The notes under the pieces are model-generated. The model saw only the letters and a program-made list of their open reading frames with translations. It did no database searches and was not told the origin of the DNA. From Grimontia sedimenti (GTDB lineage Bacteria; Pseudomonadota; Gammaproteobacteria; Enterobacterales; Vibrionaceae), in contig NZ_JAALDL010000018.1 in the NCBI RefSeq assembly GCF_011045095.1, forward strand, positions 1 to 64,000: DNA of 64,000 nucleotides, given 5' to 3'. Shown piece by piece: positions 35,805 to 45,266 of this stretch; the first letter of the stretch is position 1; every line of letters starts with the position of its first letter. A program made the translations under genes and the position numbers.

Positions 35805-37175
35805 CTATCGCCCATCAGAGCCCTGAACGATCTCGTAACAGGGAATATATTCTGAACCTGGCAGTTTCATACGCTGCTGTTCGACAAAGCCTCGTAACAG
35901 TTTATCCATCTTCTTCATCAGGACGGCATCGCCATTGATTTTGAATGGACCATTACGCTCAATTTCCCTGATACCTTCTTCTTTCACGTTTCCAGCAACA
36001 ATACCTGAGAAGGCTTGGCGAAGTGCGGATGCCAGAAGTTCCGGACGCTGGTTCATATGCAGGTCGAGGTTTGCCATGTTTTCATGGGTCGGCTCGAACG
36101 GCAGTTGGAATTCAGGCGCAATTTTCAGTGACCAGTTAAATGAGTAGGCATCACCCGTTGACTGGCGGTGCTCTTTTACCGCAGGCATACCTTGTTTGAT
36201 GATACGCGCCGCTTTTGCCGGATCGCCGATCACGATTTGGTAGTACTTGGTGGCCTCTTCACCAATCACATCACGGATGAACTCATCAATGACGCGGAAG
36301 TAATTGGCGCTTTCTTTTGGTCCCGTCAGAACCACAGGCATAGGTTGATCAGCATTGTCTGGGTGCATCAAGATGCCAAGAAGATACAGTAGCTCTTCAG
36401 CGGTACCCGCACCACCCGGGAAGATAATGATGCCATGCCCAACACGCACAAAGGCTTCCAGACGTTTTTCAATATCGGGAAGGATTACCAACTCATTCAC
36501 AATCGGGTTTGGCGGCTCAGCGGCAATGATCGATGGTTCTGTCAGACCAAGGAATCGACTGCCAGTGACGCGTTGTTTTGCATGGCCAATGGCCGCCCCT
36601 TTCATTGGGCCTTCCATCGCGCCGGGTCCGCAACCGGTGCAGATGTTTAGTTCTCTTAAACCAAGTTCGTGACCGACCTCGCGGGTGTATTGGTATTCGG
36701 TCGCATTAATGGAGTGACCGCCCCAACACACCACCAGGTTCGGATCTTTCCCCGGCACCAGGGTTTTGGCATTCCGGAGAATATCGAAAATCAGGTTGGT
36801 CACATGGTTTGAATTGGTCAGGTTGAACACTTTGGCATGCTCAAGCTGGACGTTAACGTGAATGATGTCGCGCAACACCGAGAACATATGCTCTTGAATA
36901 CCACGAATGATGCGGCCGTCAACGAAGGCATGTTCAGGCGGATTAATCAGCTCTAGCTTCACGCCACGCTCGCGGCGCATCACGCGGATGTCAAAAGACT
37001 TATATTGTTCCAGCAACTCTTTGGAGCTGTCTGTGTGGCTGCCGGAATTCAGCACCGCTAACGAACAGTTGCGATACAGGCGATAAAGGTCGCTTTTAGC
37101 AGTGTCTTTCAGTCTGTCTACTTCAAGCTGGGAAAGAAGATCCATGGCCCCGACGGGGCTGATGTGAGTGATCAT
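35805..37175 (-). CDS. ppnN: Nucleotide 5'-monophosphate nucleosidase PpnN
   Basis: PpnN (YgdH) hydrolyses purine and pyrimidine nucleoside monophosphates to base and ribose 5-phosphate and is a (p)ppGpp target in E. coli. The 456-residue protein has the LOG-type motif [17 protein letters not shown] and [19 protein letters not shown], plus the N-terminal extension [20 protein letters not shown] and [15 protein letters not shown] typical of PpnN. I chose ATG 37175: AGGAGG lies 5 bases upstream, while a GTG two codons earlier would overlap it. Upstream on the same strand lies the diguanylate cyclase gene, 209 bases away. Confidence 0.93.
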   Translation of the reverse strand: MITHISPVGAMDLLSQLEVDRLKDTAKSDLYRLYRNCSLAVLNSGSHTDSSKELLEQYKSFDIRVMRRERGVKLELINPPEHAFVDGRIIRGIQEHMFSVLRDIIHVNVQLEHAKVFNLTNSNHVTNLIFDILRNAKTLVPGKDPNLVVCWGGHSINATEYQYTREVGHELGLRELNICTGCGPGAMEGPMKGAAIGHAKQRVTGSRFLGLTEPSIIAAEPPNPIVNELVILPDIEKRLEAFVRVGHGIIIFPGGAGTAEELLYLLGILMHPDNADQPMPVVLTGPKESANYFRVIDEFIRDVIGEEATKYYQIVIGDPAKAARIIKQGMPAVKEHRQSTGDAYSFNWSLKIAPEFQLPFEPTHENMANLDLHMNQRPELLASALRQAFSGIVAGNVKEEGIREIERNGPFKINGDAVLMKKMDKLLRGFVEQQRMKLPGSEYIPCYEIVQGSDGR

Positions 37176-37384
37176 AATCACCTCCTGTGTAGAGAAAACA
37201 CACTGTATTAGAGGGAGGGTGTAGGTGACACCATTTCGTTTTTATCAGAATTTATTTTCAATGGTTTAAAAATCAGTGTGTTAATTAACCATACACACAG
37301 AAAAGCGGTTTATCCAGTTCAGGTATTAAAAAACCAAAACGCTGTAGGGTAAGAAAAGGGGGGAGGTGATTGATTGCTTGAGGG

Positions 37385-38941
37385 TTAAGCCCAGACCAGC
37401 TTGTTGCGACCGTTGTGTTTGGCGTTGTACAGGGCGTTATCAGCACGTTCCAGTACATCCACTGTGCTGTCATTGTCTTTGAAAAGACTGCCACCGATAG
37501 AAACCGTGATGGTCAGGCGGGTGTCTTTGAATTTGAAGGGCAAACGTGAAACCGTTTCGCGAACATTGTTCAGAAGGGCTTTGCGGGTTTCTTCATCCGC
37601 ATCCGGTAGCAGGACTACAAACTCTTCACCGCCAAACCGCGCAATAAAGTCTGTATCACGCAGGCATTGGTGAATGGTGCGGGCAACCACTTTCAGCACT
37701 TTGTCACCGACCAAATGGCCGTACTGGTCATTCACACTCTTGAAATGGTCGATATCGATCATCGCCAGACAGAAAGGTGTCTGGTAGCGAATCCAGCAAC
37801 GGTATTCATGTTCCAAGCGGTCATCGAGCGCGGCACGGTTATACACCTTGGTGAGAGGGTCAAGCAGCAGCTTGCGCTCCTGATCGCCAAGGCGGCGACG
37901 GTAATCCATGGTTTGTTGATACAGCGCTTCTAGCTTTTGCTCGTTGTGCTGCAGCTGCTCCATCAACTGTTGCTCTCGTTCTTCCAACTCGCGGTTACGA
38001 GCGACAAGAGAAGCAAGGTTGACGGCGACCTGTGACAGATTAGGGCGTAGCTCTTCCAGTGATTCTGCGTCTTGAAGATGGGTATGAATCGAATCCACCG
38101 ACGCTGCCAGTTCTTCATTGAGCGAACTGCGCTGGGTAGCAATGGCCTGGGAGCTGTCGATTGATCGGCCATTGTGGCGCTGCAGAACCGACAAATCCTC
38201 ATTGAGCTGGGAAAGAAACGCTTGAGACGCTTTGCGCTCATTGCGCGTTCCGTCGAGGATCAGTTGAACAGATTCCAGAGTTAGTTCAAGCAGGGTCTGT
38301 GCATCCGGTGATAGCAACAAGCGGCTACGGATATCCAACAAGCGGTCACCAACTTCGCCGTCAAAGTCGAGTTCGGTGATCAGGTGTTGGAGTTCACTGC
38401 ATAGCTGGTTGATGCGATCGATGTTCAGCAGATCGCGGGCACTGAGGCCGTTGGATGGCAGAGAAAGTAATTTGAGGGCGCGTTCATAAAGCTGAAGCAG
38501 TGCCACAATTTTTTCAGTGCTGCCTTTTTGTTCCGCGGCAGGACTGGTCAACAGAGTACGCAGGTCGCGTTTTAATTGCGCAGGCAAGCCGGGCAGACAC
38601 TTAAGCGTTTCCCCGCTTTGCTGGAACTGGCATTCCAGTGAATCTCTAGCACGTTCCGTTGCCTGATTGTGTCTGTTGACCATGCGCTCTACCAATGCAA
38701 GTTGCGGGATCAATCTACTGACATCTTCCTGAGAGTCAAGCTCACGTCGGATTTGTGAGAGGCGCTCGTTGAGAAGAGGGTCATCATGAGCCTGGGAGGC
38801 GGCAATTAATCGTGAAATGAGACGTTTCAGGATCGTCGCTTCGCGCCGCGATTTAAGGGCTAAATCACGGAAAACCAGCTGGGATTGCTGCAACTTTTCT
38901 TTCAATACAATGACATCGTCATCTGACGAGAAGTTGGACAT
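37385..38941 (-). CDS. Diguanylate cyclase with long N-terminal coiled-coil region
   Basis: A 518-residue cytoplasmic protein, no membrane segment. The first 350 residues are helical and heptad-rich (e.g. NRELEEREQQLMEQLQHNEQ), probably a dimerising sensor or coiled-coil. The GGDEF domain starts with LLLDPLTKVYNRAALDDRL; the active site is RFGGEEF (near residue 437), fully consistent with making cyclic di-GMP. Five residues before it lies RDTD, a product-inhibition I-site. DHFKSVNDQYGH holds the metal aspartate. It lies 131 bases past a TPR gene whose C-terminus looks like a dead GGDEF, suggesting a paired signalling unit. Signal unknown. Confidence 0.93.
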   Translation of the reverse strand: MSNFSSDDDVIVLKEKLQQSQLVFRDLALKSRREATILKRLISRLIAASQAHDDPLLNERLSQIRRELDSQEDVSRLIPQLALVERMVNRHNQATERARDSLECQFQQSGETLKCLPGLPAQLKRDLRTLLTSPAAEQKGSTEKIVALLQLYERALKLLSLPSNGLSARDLLNIDRINQLCSELQHLITELDFDGEVGDRLLDIRSRLLLSPDAQTLLELTLESVQLILDGTRNERKASQAFLSQLNEDLSVLQRHNGRSIDSSQAIATQRSSLNEELAASVDSIHTHLQDAESLEELRPNLSQVAVNLASLVARNRELEEREQQLMEQLQHNEQKLEALYQQTMDYRRRLGDQERKLLLDPLTKVYNRAALDDRLEHEYRCWIRYQTPFCLAMIDIDHFKSVNDQYGHLVGDKVLKVVARTIHQCLRDTDFIARFGGEEFVVLLPDADEETRKALLNNVRETVSRLPFKFKDTRLTITVSIGGSLFKDNDSTVDVLERADNALYNAKHNGRNKLVWA

Positions 38942-39072
38942 AAAACGCGACTACATCTCCGAACTTCAATGCAGCACGAAAAAAGTCTGCAAGAGAAGTT
39001 ACTATTTCACCATTACATGTGGGCAACGGTTAGCTATAACGGTTTATTACTAGGGCTATCAATAGATTGGCG

Positions 39073-41343
39073 TCAGTTTTTACCAGATTCGTGAACCGTC
39101 TGCCAGTTAATTCCGCTGAGTGCCGAAGTTTTGACCTTGATAAGACCTGTGTTGATGCCGTCCAGACAAGCCTGACGAACATTGTTGTCAGCAAAACAGG
39201 CGGCAGGTGTCGAATCTATGGCGCTTAAATGCACCCATTGGCTGGTGTGTTCGAGTTTGCTGGCCTGACGTGCTGCACTCGTTGCCATCAGTAGGATGTC
39301 TATCAGTTCCTTGTCGTTTATTGAGGTAAAAGCGCGTGGTAGGAAGGGGTAATCCGCCATACCGATACGAAGACGGTCATCGACGTCTTCAAGTCTGCTT
39401 TCCTGGACAAAATCATCAATGAGCGACTGGATTTTTCCAGCCAGCTTTTCAGGTTCATTCAGCGTTTCTGCATTTGGCTCAATGTAAATGAACATGGCGT
39501 CAGAGAAGTGATAAAGGCGCGTTGGCTTCTCGATATGGGATTGTAGGTAGTCCCCAAGTTTTCGTTCTAACTCTAACCCTTGGTGGTAACCGTGTTGAAG
39601 ATAAACCACCTTAAGGAACGGTACTTCAAACATCGCGAAGCTGAGTTTGTCGCTCAAGGGCTCATGGATCATCTCGCCGAGATACCATTGTTCGAAGTGA
39701 GCACTGCTTTTCGCCAGAGAATTAGAGAGTCTGTCGTTCAGCATACGCAGGTTTCTGAGCCCACTTCTTGGGTGGGTGTAGAGCTCTTTTTGCAGGTCTT
39801 CCAGCTGATGCTGGCGAAGATTCGCAGCACGATGTCGCAGCACCAGAACCAGCAACAGCACGGCCAGCCCCCCCAACAGAAACAGGTTGATTTTCTTCTG
39901 TTCGACAATGATTTCTTCGTCGGCAGCCTGTTTTCGCTGCATATCTTCAAGCTGCAGTTGGCGTTCAATCACACGCTGACGGTGTTTGAACGATTCCGCT
40001 TCGAGTATCTGCTTTTGGCTTTCATTGCGTTTTTCGAGCATGTCGAAGCGGCGTTGGATGTTCAGTGCCTGCTTGAAATCGCCTTTTTGCTCATAAGCCT
40101 GGGATAGACGGGCTAGACATTCGATCATTAATCCCCGGTTTTTCAGAGCTTCAGCGTTTGTCATCGCTTGTTTCAGCGCATCGATAGCAACATCAGGCTC
40201 TTTGTTTATCACTGCCAACTCACCTTTGAGGATGAGAGCCTGTGCCAGTGGTAGGTTTAATTCGTGTTCACTGGCCACCTTGATGGCACGGGTCGCGTAT
40301 TCCTCTGCTTGACCAAAGCGCAGTAGCTTGAGGTAGGTTCGTGCAATCGAGACGTTGATATCGGCAATGTTCGTTGCTCTGGAGAGCAAGTTTTCCAGGT
40401 CCAGTGCGTTGAAGTAATGGACCAGTGCGAAGTTGTAGCGACCCTGTTGGCTGTATATGTTGGCCAGAAGGGTTTGGGTTTCGGACAGTCCGCGGCTCAG
40501 ATCGTATTGTTCGTAGAATTCAGCTGCCTGATTAGCGTGTTGCAACGCTTTGTCCATTGCACCTTGTTGCTGGTAGAGTTTGGTCAAGGAAAGACTGGCG
40601 CTGGCAATCTGTGAAGCAAAGTCATTTTCGCTGGCAAGCCAGTATGCGCTGAGAAGCTCAGAAAGCGCACGCTCGTAAGATTCAATTCCAAGGTAATAAT
40701 TGCCAATGGCAATTTGGTAACGCACCTTCTGTTCCAGATCTGGCTGCTCACCCAACGCCTGTTCCACCTGAGAAAACTGCGCGAGGCTTTCTGTTTCTGT
40801 CTCGTCGCTGGTGGTGATCATCGCGTTAAGTAGTTTGGCTTCGAAATCGATTCGCTCAACGCCAGTCGTTTTCGGGCCTTTTTGGGCTGCGATAGTGTTC
40901 AGCAGCGCTTGTAAGAGGGCGACAGCGTCGTCGGGCTTGTCATCGAGATAATAAAGTATGCTGGCCTGCGTGAGCATGATTTCAAGCTTGGCTTGTTTCA
41001 TGCCGTGTCCTTCGACCGTGCTTTTTGCGTTATCCAATGCCTGCCATGCCGCTTCCTGATTGCCAAGGGCGCTGTGTGCTTTGGCGGTGATAAGGTAGGC
41101 ATGCACAGTGTTCAACGGCGTGCGGATAGAGCGGTCGGATTCATTGTTACTGTGGGGACGGTTGGTCGATTCGGCCAAACGACGTTGCAACAGGTAGCGC
41201 TCTGTGACGGCCAGCGCTTTCTCTGGTGCGGTGGGGATCAATGCTTCTGCTTCCGCCAAAATCGGTGTGGAATAGAGTTTGGCATCGGCATAGACACTAA
41301 AGAACAAAGAGAAAGAGAACAGTGCGGCTAGCAAGAATCGCAT
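39073..41343 (-). CDS. TPR periplasmic/membrane protein with degenerate GGDEF domain
   Basis: A 756-residue protein: signal peptide (cut near VYADA), then about 450 residues of tetratricopeptide-like repeats (e.g. ALVHYFNALDLENLLSRA, AEEYATRAIKVASEHE), a coiled coil (QLQLEDMQRKQAADEEII), one transmembrane helix near 484-502 (NLFLLGGLAVLLLVLVL), and a cytoplasmic domain that resembles GGDEF by position and pattern (HPRSGLRNLRMLNDRL, LSFAMFEVPFLKVVYL). The catalytic motif is replaced by HFSDAMF near residue 614, so it should not make cyclic di-GMP. A periplasmic sensor feeding the cyclase next door is an attractive idea but inference. Start ATG 41343. Confidence 0.82.
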   Translation of the reverse strand: MRFLLAALFSFSLFFSVYADAKLYSTPILAEAEALIPTAPEKALAVTERYLLQRRLAESTNRPHSNNESDRSIRTPLNTVHAYLITAKAHSALGNQEAAWQALDNAKSTVEGHGMKQAKLEIMLTQASILYYLDDKPDDAVALLQALLNTIAAQKGPKTTGVERIDFEAKLLNAMITTSDETETESLAQFSQVEQALGEQPDLEQKVRYQIAIGNYYLGIESYERALSELLSAYWLASENDFASQIASASLSLTKLYQQQGAMDKALQHANQAAEFYEQYDLSRGLSETQTLLANIYSQQGRYNFALVHYFNALDLENLLSRATNIADINVSIARTYLKLLRFGQAEEYATRAIKVASEHELNLPLAQALILKGELAVINKEPDVAIDALKQAMTNAEALKNRGLMIECLARLSQAYEQKGDFKQALNIQRRFDMLEKRNESQKQILEAESFKHRQRVIERQLQLEDMQRKQAADEEIIVEQKKINLFLLGGLAVLLLVLVLRHRAANLRQHQLEDLQKELYTHPRSGLRNLRMLNDRLSNSLAKSSAHFEQWYLGEMIHEPLSDKLSFAMFEVPFLKVVYLQHGYHQGLELERKLGDYLQSHIEKPTRLYHFSDAMFIYIEPNAETLNEPEKLAGKIQSLIDDFVQESRLEDVDDRLRIGMADYPFLPRAFTSINDKELIDILLMATSAARQASKLEHTSQWVHLSAIDSTPAACFADNNVRQACLDGINTGLIKVKTSALSGINWQTVHESGKN

Positions 41344-41390
41344 GGCTGATTAATGTCGTTTCCGGGTCAACAGACCCTCATCGGATAAAG

Positions 41391-41417
41391 AAAAACAGGC
41401 TCTGAAGTCAGAGCCTG
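41391..41417 (-). terminator. Terminator downstream of queF
   Basis: A perfect 10-bp stem (41396-41405 with 41408-41417), followed on the minus strand by a T run. It lies between queF and the TPR gene, so these are separate transcripts. Confidence 0.87.
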
Positions 41418-41426
41418 CTCGCGAGG

Positions 41427-42272
41427 TTATTGGCGCGCCAATCGATTGTTTTCGCTTGGCGTTTTACCCATATTAGTACGGTATGGGTTGATGTCTAGGC
41501 CACCACGACGGGTGTAACGTGCATAAACGGTCAAAAGCTCTGGTTGGCAGTACTTCATCAGGTCAGTGAAGATGCGCTCAACACACTGCTCATGGAATTC
41601 ATTATGGCGACGGAATGACACAATGTAGCGCAGCAATTTTTCACGGTCGATTTGCTTACCTTTATAAGCAATGCGTACAGAGCCCCAATCTGGCTGGCTG
41701 GTGATCAGGCAGTTAGACTTGAGCAGATTGCTGTTCAGTGTTTCAGTCACTACTGGCCCTTCAGCCGCGCCTTCGAGCAGTGATGAATCGAACTCATAGT
41801 TGTCGATTTCGATGTCTTGCTCGTCAATGTTCTCGCCACCAAAAGCAATCACTGGGGTATTGGTGAACTCTTCCAGAGGGGAAAGCGTTACGTCCACATC
41901 AGCACCCGCACACGCTGATAGGTCTTTCGCCAGCGCGTCTACCACTTCCTGCCAGCTTTCAAACTTGGTCTGGTTAAAGCTGTTCAGATAAAGCTTGAAA
42001 GACTTGGATTCAATCAGGTTTGGCGTCGTGGCTGGCAGGCGAACTTCACCAATTGCCACCTGCGGTAGCCCTTTTTTGTTCAGCCAAGACAGTTCGTAGA
42101 GCGTCCAGATATCGTACCCGGTAAATGGCAGCGAATCGCCCAAATCAAGGTCATCGCGGTTAAGGCTTCGTGGTACGGGTTGCAGCAGCTCAGGGGCATA
42201 ATGCTCCTGATAGTCCGTTTTCTGACCCAACGTCAGGCCAGCAAGTTCTTTTGCATCTTGATATTTGCTCAT
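41427..42272 (-). CDS. queF: NADPH-dependent 7-cyano-7-deazaguanine reductase
   Basis: QueF reduces preQ0 to preQ1 with NADPH, a step of queuosine synthesis for tRNA. The 281-residue protein is of the long (tunnel-fold, YqcD) type. It has [20 protein letters not shown] and the thioimide-forming cysteine in [17 protein letters not shown], plus [18 protein letters not shown] and the ending [14 protein letters not shown]. The ATG at 42272 gives the usual N-terminus ([15 protein letters not shown]), with no clear ribosome site. It is divergent from syd with a 62-base gap, the enteric order; that gap holds no preQ1 riboswitch I can see. Confidence 0.95.
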   Translation of the reverse strand: MSKYQDAKELAGLTLGQKTDYQEHYAPELLQPVPRSLNRDDLDLGDSLPFTGYDIWTLYELSWLNKKGLPQVAIGEVRLPATTPNLIESKSFKLYLNSFNQTKFESWQEVVDALAKDLSACAGADVDVTLSPLEEFTNTPVIAFGGENIDEQDIEIDNYEFDSSLLEGAAEGPVVTETLNSNLLKSNCLITSQPDWGSVRIAYKGKQIDREKLLRYIVSFRRHNEFHEQCVERIFTDLMKYCQPELLTVYARYTRRGGLDINPYRTNMGKTPSENNRLARQ

Positions 42273-42334
42273 ACGGTTTTGCCACGGATCGATTAGAATG
42301 CGCAAAGTTTACTGAATCTTGAGGAATCTTGCTA

Positions 42335-42880
42335 ATGAATCACTCTGTCTCCCGTGCGCTTTGGTCTTTCAGCGAGCGCTTTGTGGACGCCTGGCACAAG
42401 AAACACGGTTCTAAGCCACAAAGTGACGCCTATCTTGGCCTGGAATCGCCATGTGTGGTGCAGGAAACAGACGAGGTGGTGATTTGGCAACCGGTTCAAC
42501 GTGAAGAACTGGCGGATTTCTCTAACGTTGAAGAAGGCATTGGTATTTCGCTGCATGAGGACATTAAGTCGTTTTATGCGGGACAATATTGCGGTGACAT
42601 GACAGCAAGGTTTGACGGACACTCTCTGGAGCTCATCCAGGTGTGGAGCGAAGAAGACTTACCGCGTCTTCAAGAGAACATGCTGGGCCATCTTCTGATG
42701 CAAAAACGCCTTAAACACAACCCGACCATTTTTATTGCGGCGACGGATGATGAACTGGATGTGATTTCGATTTGTAATGTCAGCGGTGAAGTGATCAAGG
42801 AGCATATTGGCACCAAACAGCGAATGGTGCTGGCACCCAACATTGAAGCGTTTCTTGAGCAGTTAGAGCCAGAGGTGTAA
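42335..42880 (+). CDS. syd: SecY-interacting protein Syd
   Basis: Syd binds the SecY translocon and is thought to monitor or clear faulty SecY complexes. The 181-residue soluble protein has FSERFVDAWHKKHGSKPQSD, FSNVEEGIGISLHEDIKSFY, DMTARFDGHSLELIQVWSEE and EHIGTKQRMVLAPNIEAFL, all family features. I chose ATG 42335, with AGGA eight bases upstream; a TTG two codons earlier is less likely. It is followed by a DUF2310 gene after 6 bases and by CsrB further on, as in enterics where csrB lies next to syd. Confidence 0.94.
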   Translation: MNHSVSRALWSFSERFVDAWHKKHGSKPQSDAYLGLESPCVVQETDEVVIWQPVQREELADFSNVEEGIGISLHEDIKSFYAGQYCGDMTARFDGHSLELIQVWSEEDLPRLQENMLGHLLMQKRLKHNPTIFIAATDDELDVISICNVSGEVIKEHIGTKQRMVLAPNIEAFLEQLEPEV

Positions 42881-42886
42881 TCGTCT

Positions 42887-43660
42887 ATGTATGTGGTTGA
42901 ACTGACGTTTGAGTGCTTCGACGATACAACCATTTCTGCGGTAGACCGCGCAGTAAATGGCCTGATGGATGCCCTTCGCTACAATGGTCAGGTGCTGGGG
43001 CGCGAATTTCCGATGGTACTGGGCAATGGGCAATTCCATGTCCGAGCGGTGTGTCCTGAAAAAGACAGCCTGAACCCTAAGAACAATAGCCCACAGGTTA
43101 AACAGAAGTTTAACCAACTGGCGGATGCGAGCCTTTTATCACCCAAGGTGAAGGTGTTGGGGCGTGATATCAATTCGGAAGAGAGCGCACCAGAGATTGA
43201 GCGCAGCTGGCAGGTGATGTACACCACTTATGTTCATAGCTGTTCACCGTTGCGTTGCGGTGAAACCTTACTGCCCATACCGCTTTACCATATCCCTGCG
43301 ACCTTTAACGGCGATCATAAAGCGGAAGTGAAGTGGCAAACTGAATGGCAAGCGTGTGATGAAATTCAGATGGCCGGGGCGTTCAAAGCCGACCACGCGG
43401 CGCTGGCAGAAATCCAGGATGCAGAGAGTCTGCTGTTCCGAAAAGGCTGGGACATTCGCGGACGTATCGAGTATCTGACCAAAGTGCCCACCTATTACTA
43501 TCAGTACCGAGTTGGCGGGAAGGATGCGGAATCGGAGTTGGCTCGAAAGTGCCCAAAATGCGGTGGCGACTGGTTACTTGAGTCACCACTGCACGATGTA
43601 TTCCACTTCAAATGCGACGATTGTCGGTTGGTGTCGAACTTATCCTGGGATTTTCAGTAA
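42887..43660 (+). CDS. DUF2310 zinc-ribbon protein
   Basis: A 257-residue protein of the DUF2310 family of possible nucleic-acid-binding proteins. The C-terminus forms a zinc ribbon (KCPKCGGDW and FKCDDCRLV, two CxxC pairs) near residues 228-250. Other family blocks are YTTYVHSCSPLRCGETL and PLYHIPATFNGDHK. Function unknown. It starts 6 bases after syd and is likely its operon partner. Confidence 0.88.
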   Translation: MYVVELTFECFDDTTISAVDRAVNGLMDALRYNGQVLGREFPMVLGNGQFHVRAVCPEKDSLNPKNNSPQVKQKFNQLADASLLSPKVKVLGRDINSEESAPEIERSWQVMYTTYVHSCSPLRCGETLLPIPLYHIPATFNGDHKAEVKWQTEWQACDEIQMAGAFKADHAALAEIQDAESLLFRKGWDIRGRIEYLTKVPTYYYQYRVGGKDAESELARKCPKCGGDWLLESPLHDVFHFKCDDCRLVSNLSWDFQ

Positions 43661-43676
43661 TCCCGCTTTCACCCAT

Positions 43677-43955
43677 TTAAGGAAGGCGTTGCTCAAGGGC
43701 TTCAAGACGTTCTGTCAACGCCTTCACCTGATCTTCTAAATCTTTAATGCGGGCTTCCGCACTGTCATCCTTTTTCACCAGCTCGACTTTTGGCACTGTG
43801 CCGCTTTTCTTCCAACGCTGAAGCGCGCTGATGATAAGCGGCATAGGCACCGGGCTGGCAAGGCGACTTTTAATTAACGCAACAGTCGGCTCTTTCCCCT
43901 CACTCACCAAAGATTGAATGGCTTGCTCAAGTAGGGGGGTAAAATCAGTACTCAT
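43677..43955 (-). CDS. Small protein with KfrA-like N-terminus and coiled-coil end
   Basis: A 92-residue protein. The N-terminal half (IQSLVSEGKEPTVALIKSRL followed by MPLIISALQRWKKSG) looks like a small winged-helix or KfrA-N type DNA-binding unit, and the rest is a charged coiled coil (EARIKDLEDQVKALTERLEA). I do not recognise a characterised homologue; DNA binding is a guess. It is convergent with the DUF2310 gene (16-base gap). On the same strand, 57 bases beyond its start, lies the end of the DUF2789 gene. Confidence 0.65.
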   Translation of the reverse strand: MSTDFTPLLEQAIQSLVSEGKEPTVALIKSRLASPVPMPLIISALQRWKKSGTVPKVELVKKDDSAEARIKDLEDQVKALTERLEALEQRLP

Positions 43956-44012
43956 TGTCTCTTCCCTAACATCTTTTCAAAATCCGTGGAGAGGGCAATG
44001 AATACCGCAACT

Positions 44013-44246
44013 TCAGTCCTTACGCAATAAAGTATCGAGAGTGTCAATTTGCTCAACCCAATCGGCATCCTGCAACTTTGCCTCTTCGAGAAACTGTTTT
44101 TGACTCGCAGACCAAAAAGCAGCTGAGGTTAGATTCTCACCTGATTCTAAATGGTGGTCAGCAATAAAGGAGCTGATAGCTTCTCTATCAGAGGGGAGCC
44201 CCAATTGCTGAAACAGGTTTTCAAGATTGTGGTTAAACACTTCCAT
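44013..44246 (-). CDS. DUF2789 family protein
   Basis: A 77-residue acidic protein with the DUF2789 layout: NLENLFQQLGLPSDREAI, FIADHHLESGE, then FWSASQKQFLEEAKLQDADW and a short helical end. Function unknown. The ATG at 44246 is preferred because GGAGG lies 8 bases upstream; an in-frame ATG at 44261 is possible. It is divergent from csrB, with the csrB control site in the gap. Confidence 0.8.
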   Translation of the reverse strand: MEVFNHNLENLFQQLGLPSDREAISSFIADHHLESGENLTSAAFWSASQKQFLEEAKLQDADWVEQIDTLDTLLRKD

Positions 44247-44326
44247 CAATGTTTCCTCCATCGGCCCAACGACTTCTTAGTGTTTCGAAAGTATAGAAGC
44301 TCGTGTTCAATCCGGTCTCAATCGCT

Positions 44327-44344
44327 TGTGAGAGATCTCTTACA
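44327..44344. promoter_or_regulatory. VarA/UvrY (GacA-type) response-regulator site upstream of csrB
   Basis: TGTGAG-AGATCT-CTTACA fits the 18-bp GacA-family upstream activating sequence TGTAAG-N6-CTTACA with one mismatch. It is centred about 175 bases before the predicted csrB start, a distance used by this class. The VarS/VarA (BarA/UvrY) system would thus switch on the RNA. Confidence 0.85.
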
Positions 44345-44477
44345 AATCGGTAGGACTATCCTGTTATCTTACGAGGAAATGTCTTTTTTCTTTTTATTAA
44401 AGGCATTAAAAACAATGAGTTACTATTTGTGTTTTGCTGAGGGACTAATTTTGTGACTGCAGTCTGGCTTAGGTGGG

Positions 44478-44505
44478 TTGCTTAGGAAACTGTTTCGCGT
44501 AATCT
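44478..44505 (+). promoter_or_regulatory. Predicted sigma-70 promoter of csrB
   Basis: TTGCTT (44478-44483), a 16-base spacer and TAATCT (44500-44505) are placed to start transcription near 44512, where the GGA-rich RNA begins. Confidence 0.6.
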
Positions 44506-44511
44506 TTGCGG

Positions 44512-44933
44512 TGTCGGAAGGATACTGACACACGGAACAGGAACTAACGCCACGGAACTTGGCAGCTCAGGAAGAGCAGGTAATGCAAGGATTGTGTTAC
44601 CAGCAAGGAAAGCGGATTAGGGACACGGAAGGAACCGTACAGTAGACAGGAAGTTTGCTGGTCAGGAAGACACTTAGGACAACCCTGGATTGGGGGCTTA
44701 AGGAATCACTTCAGGACGAAGTAAAGGACACCCTCAGGACGAGGATGAGAGTCGAGACTGGGATAGCTCGATGGGTCAAGGTAAGACCGAAGGACACCTC
44801 CAGGACGGAGAGATAAGGATAACGCTGAAGGAATCAGCTACTGATCAAGGATTGATGCAGGGAGCAAATTTCGTAGCCGGATAGCTGCAAGTAAGACCTT
44901 AAGGGCGCGACGAAAGTCGCGCCCGTTCTTTTT
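44512..44933 (+). ncRNA. csrB: CsrB small RNA (CsrA-sequestering)
   Basis: CsrB binds many copies of the translational regulator CsrA and so frees its target mRNAs. This 420-base stretch has no long reading frame but about 30 GGA motifs, many in the CAGGA or AAGGAC form in hairpin loops (for example CACCTCCAGGACGGAG). The 3' part (AAGGATTGATGCAGGGAGCAA, then GTAGCCGGATAGCTGC) is close to the end of enteric CsrB. A strong terminator follows (9-bp stem 44903-44911 with 44916-44924, GAAA loop, T-rich end). It lies between syd and yqcC, as in E. coli. The 5' end is set by the promoter and is approximate. Confidence 0.92.
44903..44933 (+). terminator. CsrB terminator
   Basis: Perfect GC-rich 9-bp stem with GAAA tetraloop and T-rich tail, at the end of csrB and shortly before the convergent DUF3301 gene. 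Confidence 0.92.
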
Positions 44934-44956
44934 GTGCGTTTGGAAAACAAAAAAGA

Positions 44957-45265
44957 TTACTCCTCCAACACCGGATATGCCGGCATATAAATCTCTTTGA
45001 TTCGCATCCCTTTCATCACGGCATAGCCCTGGTAGCAATCCAGACCATTCACAGAAAACTCAAAGTAGTAGCGGGTTTGAATATCCAATGGTCCTTTCGG
45101 CCGACCAAAGGAATGACTGCCCCGCGCAATCGAAATCAACTGCACATTGGTTTGCTGGCATCGACGGACGATATAGTTTTTCGCCAGTTCACTCTGCCGG
45201 CGTTGTTGCCAGAACAAGCTGGCAACGATAGCGATAAGTAATATCCAAAACAGATCAGCGGTCAT
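44957..45265 (-). CDS. DUF3301 membrane-anchored protein
   Basis: A 102-residue protein with one N-terminal transmembrane helix (LFWILLIAIVASLFWQQRRQ) and a basic cytoplasmic or periplasmic domain containing VQLISIARGSHSFGRPKGPL and TRYYFEFSVNGLDCYQGY, which fit the DUF3301 family. Function unknown. Its ATG lies 1 base past the DUF3549 stop, so the two are co-translated. Confidence 0.85.
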   Translation of the reverse strand: MTADLFWILLIAIVASLFWQQRRQSELAKNYIVRRCQQTNVQLISIARGSHSFGRPKGPLDIQTRYYFEFSVNGLDCYQGYAVMKGMRIKEIYMPAYPVLEE

Positions 45266-45266
45266 T

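Noticed and set aside
42273-42334. Possible preQ1 riboswitch before queF
   Set aside because: The gap is only 62 bases with no recognisable preQ1 aptamer fold or ribosome-site sequestering stem.
44512-44933. Repeated AGGA/GGA units that might look like a repeat or CRISPR array
   Set aside because: Spacing is irregular and there is no conserved repeat of CRISPR length; the pattern and terminator are those of CsrB.
44838-45038. A 66-codon minus-strand frame beside DUF3301
   Set aside because: It overlaps the CsrB 3' end, its terminator and the DUF3301 gene in another frame.
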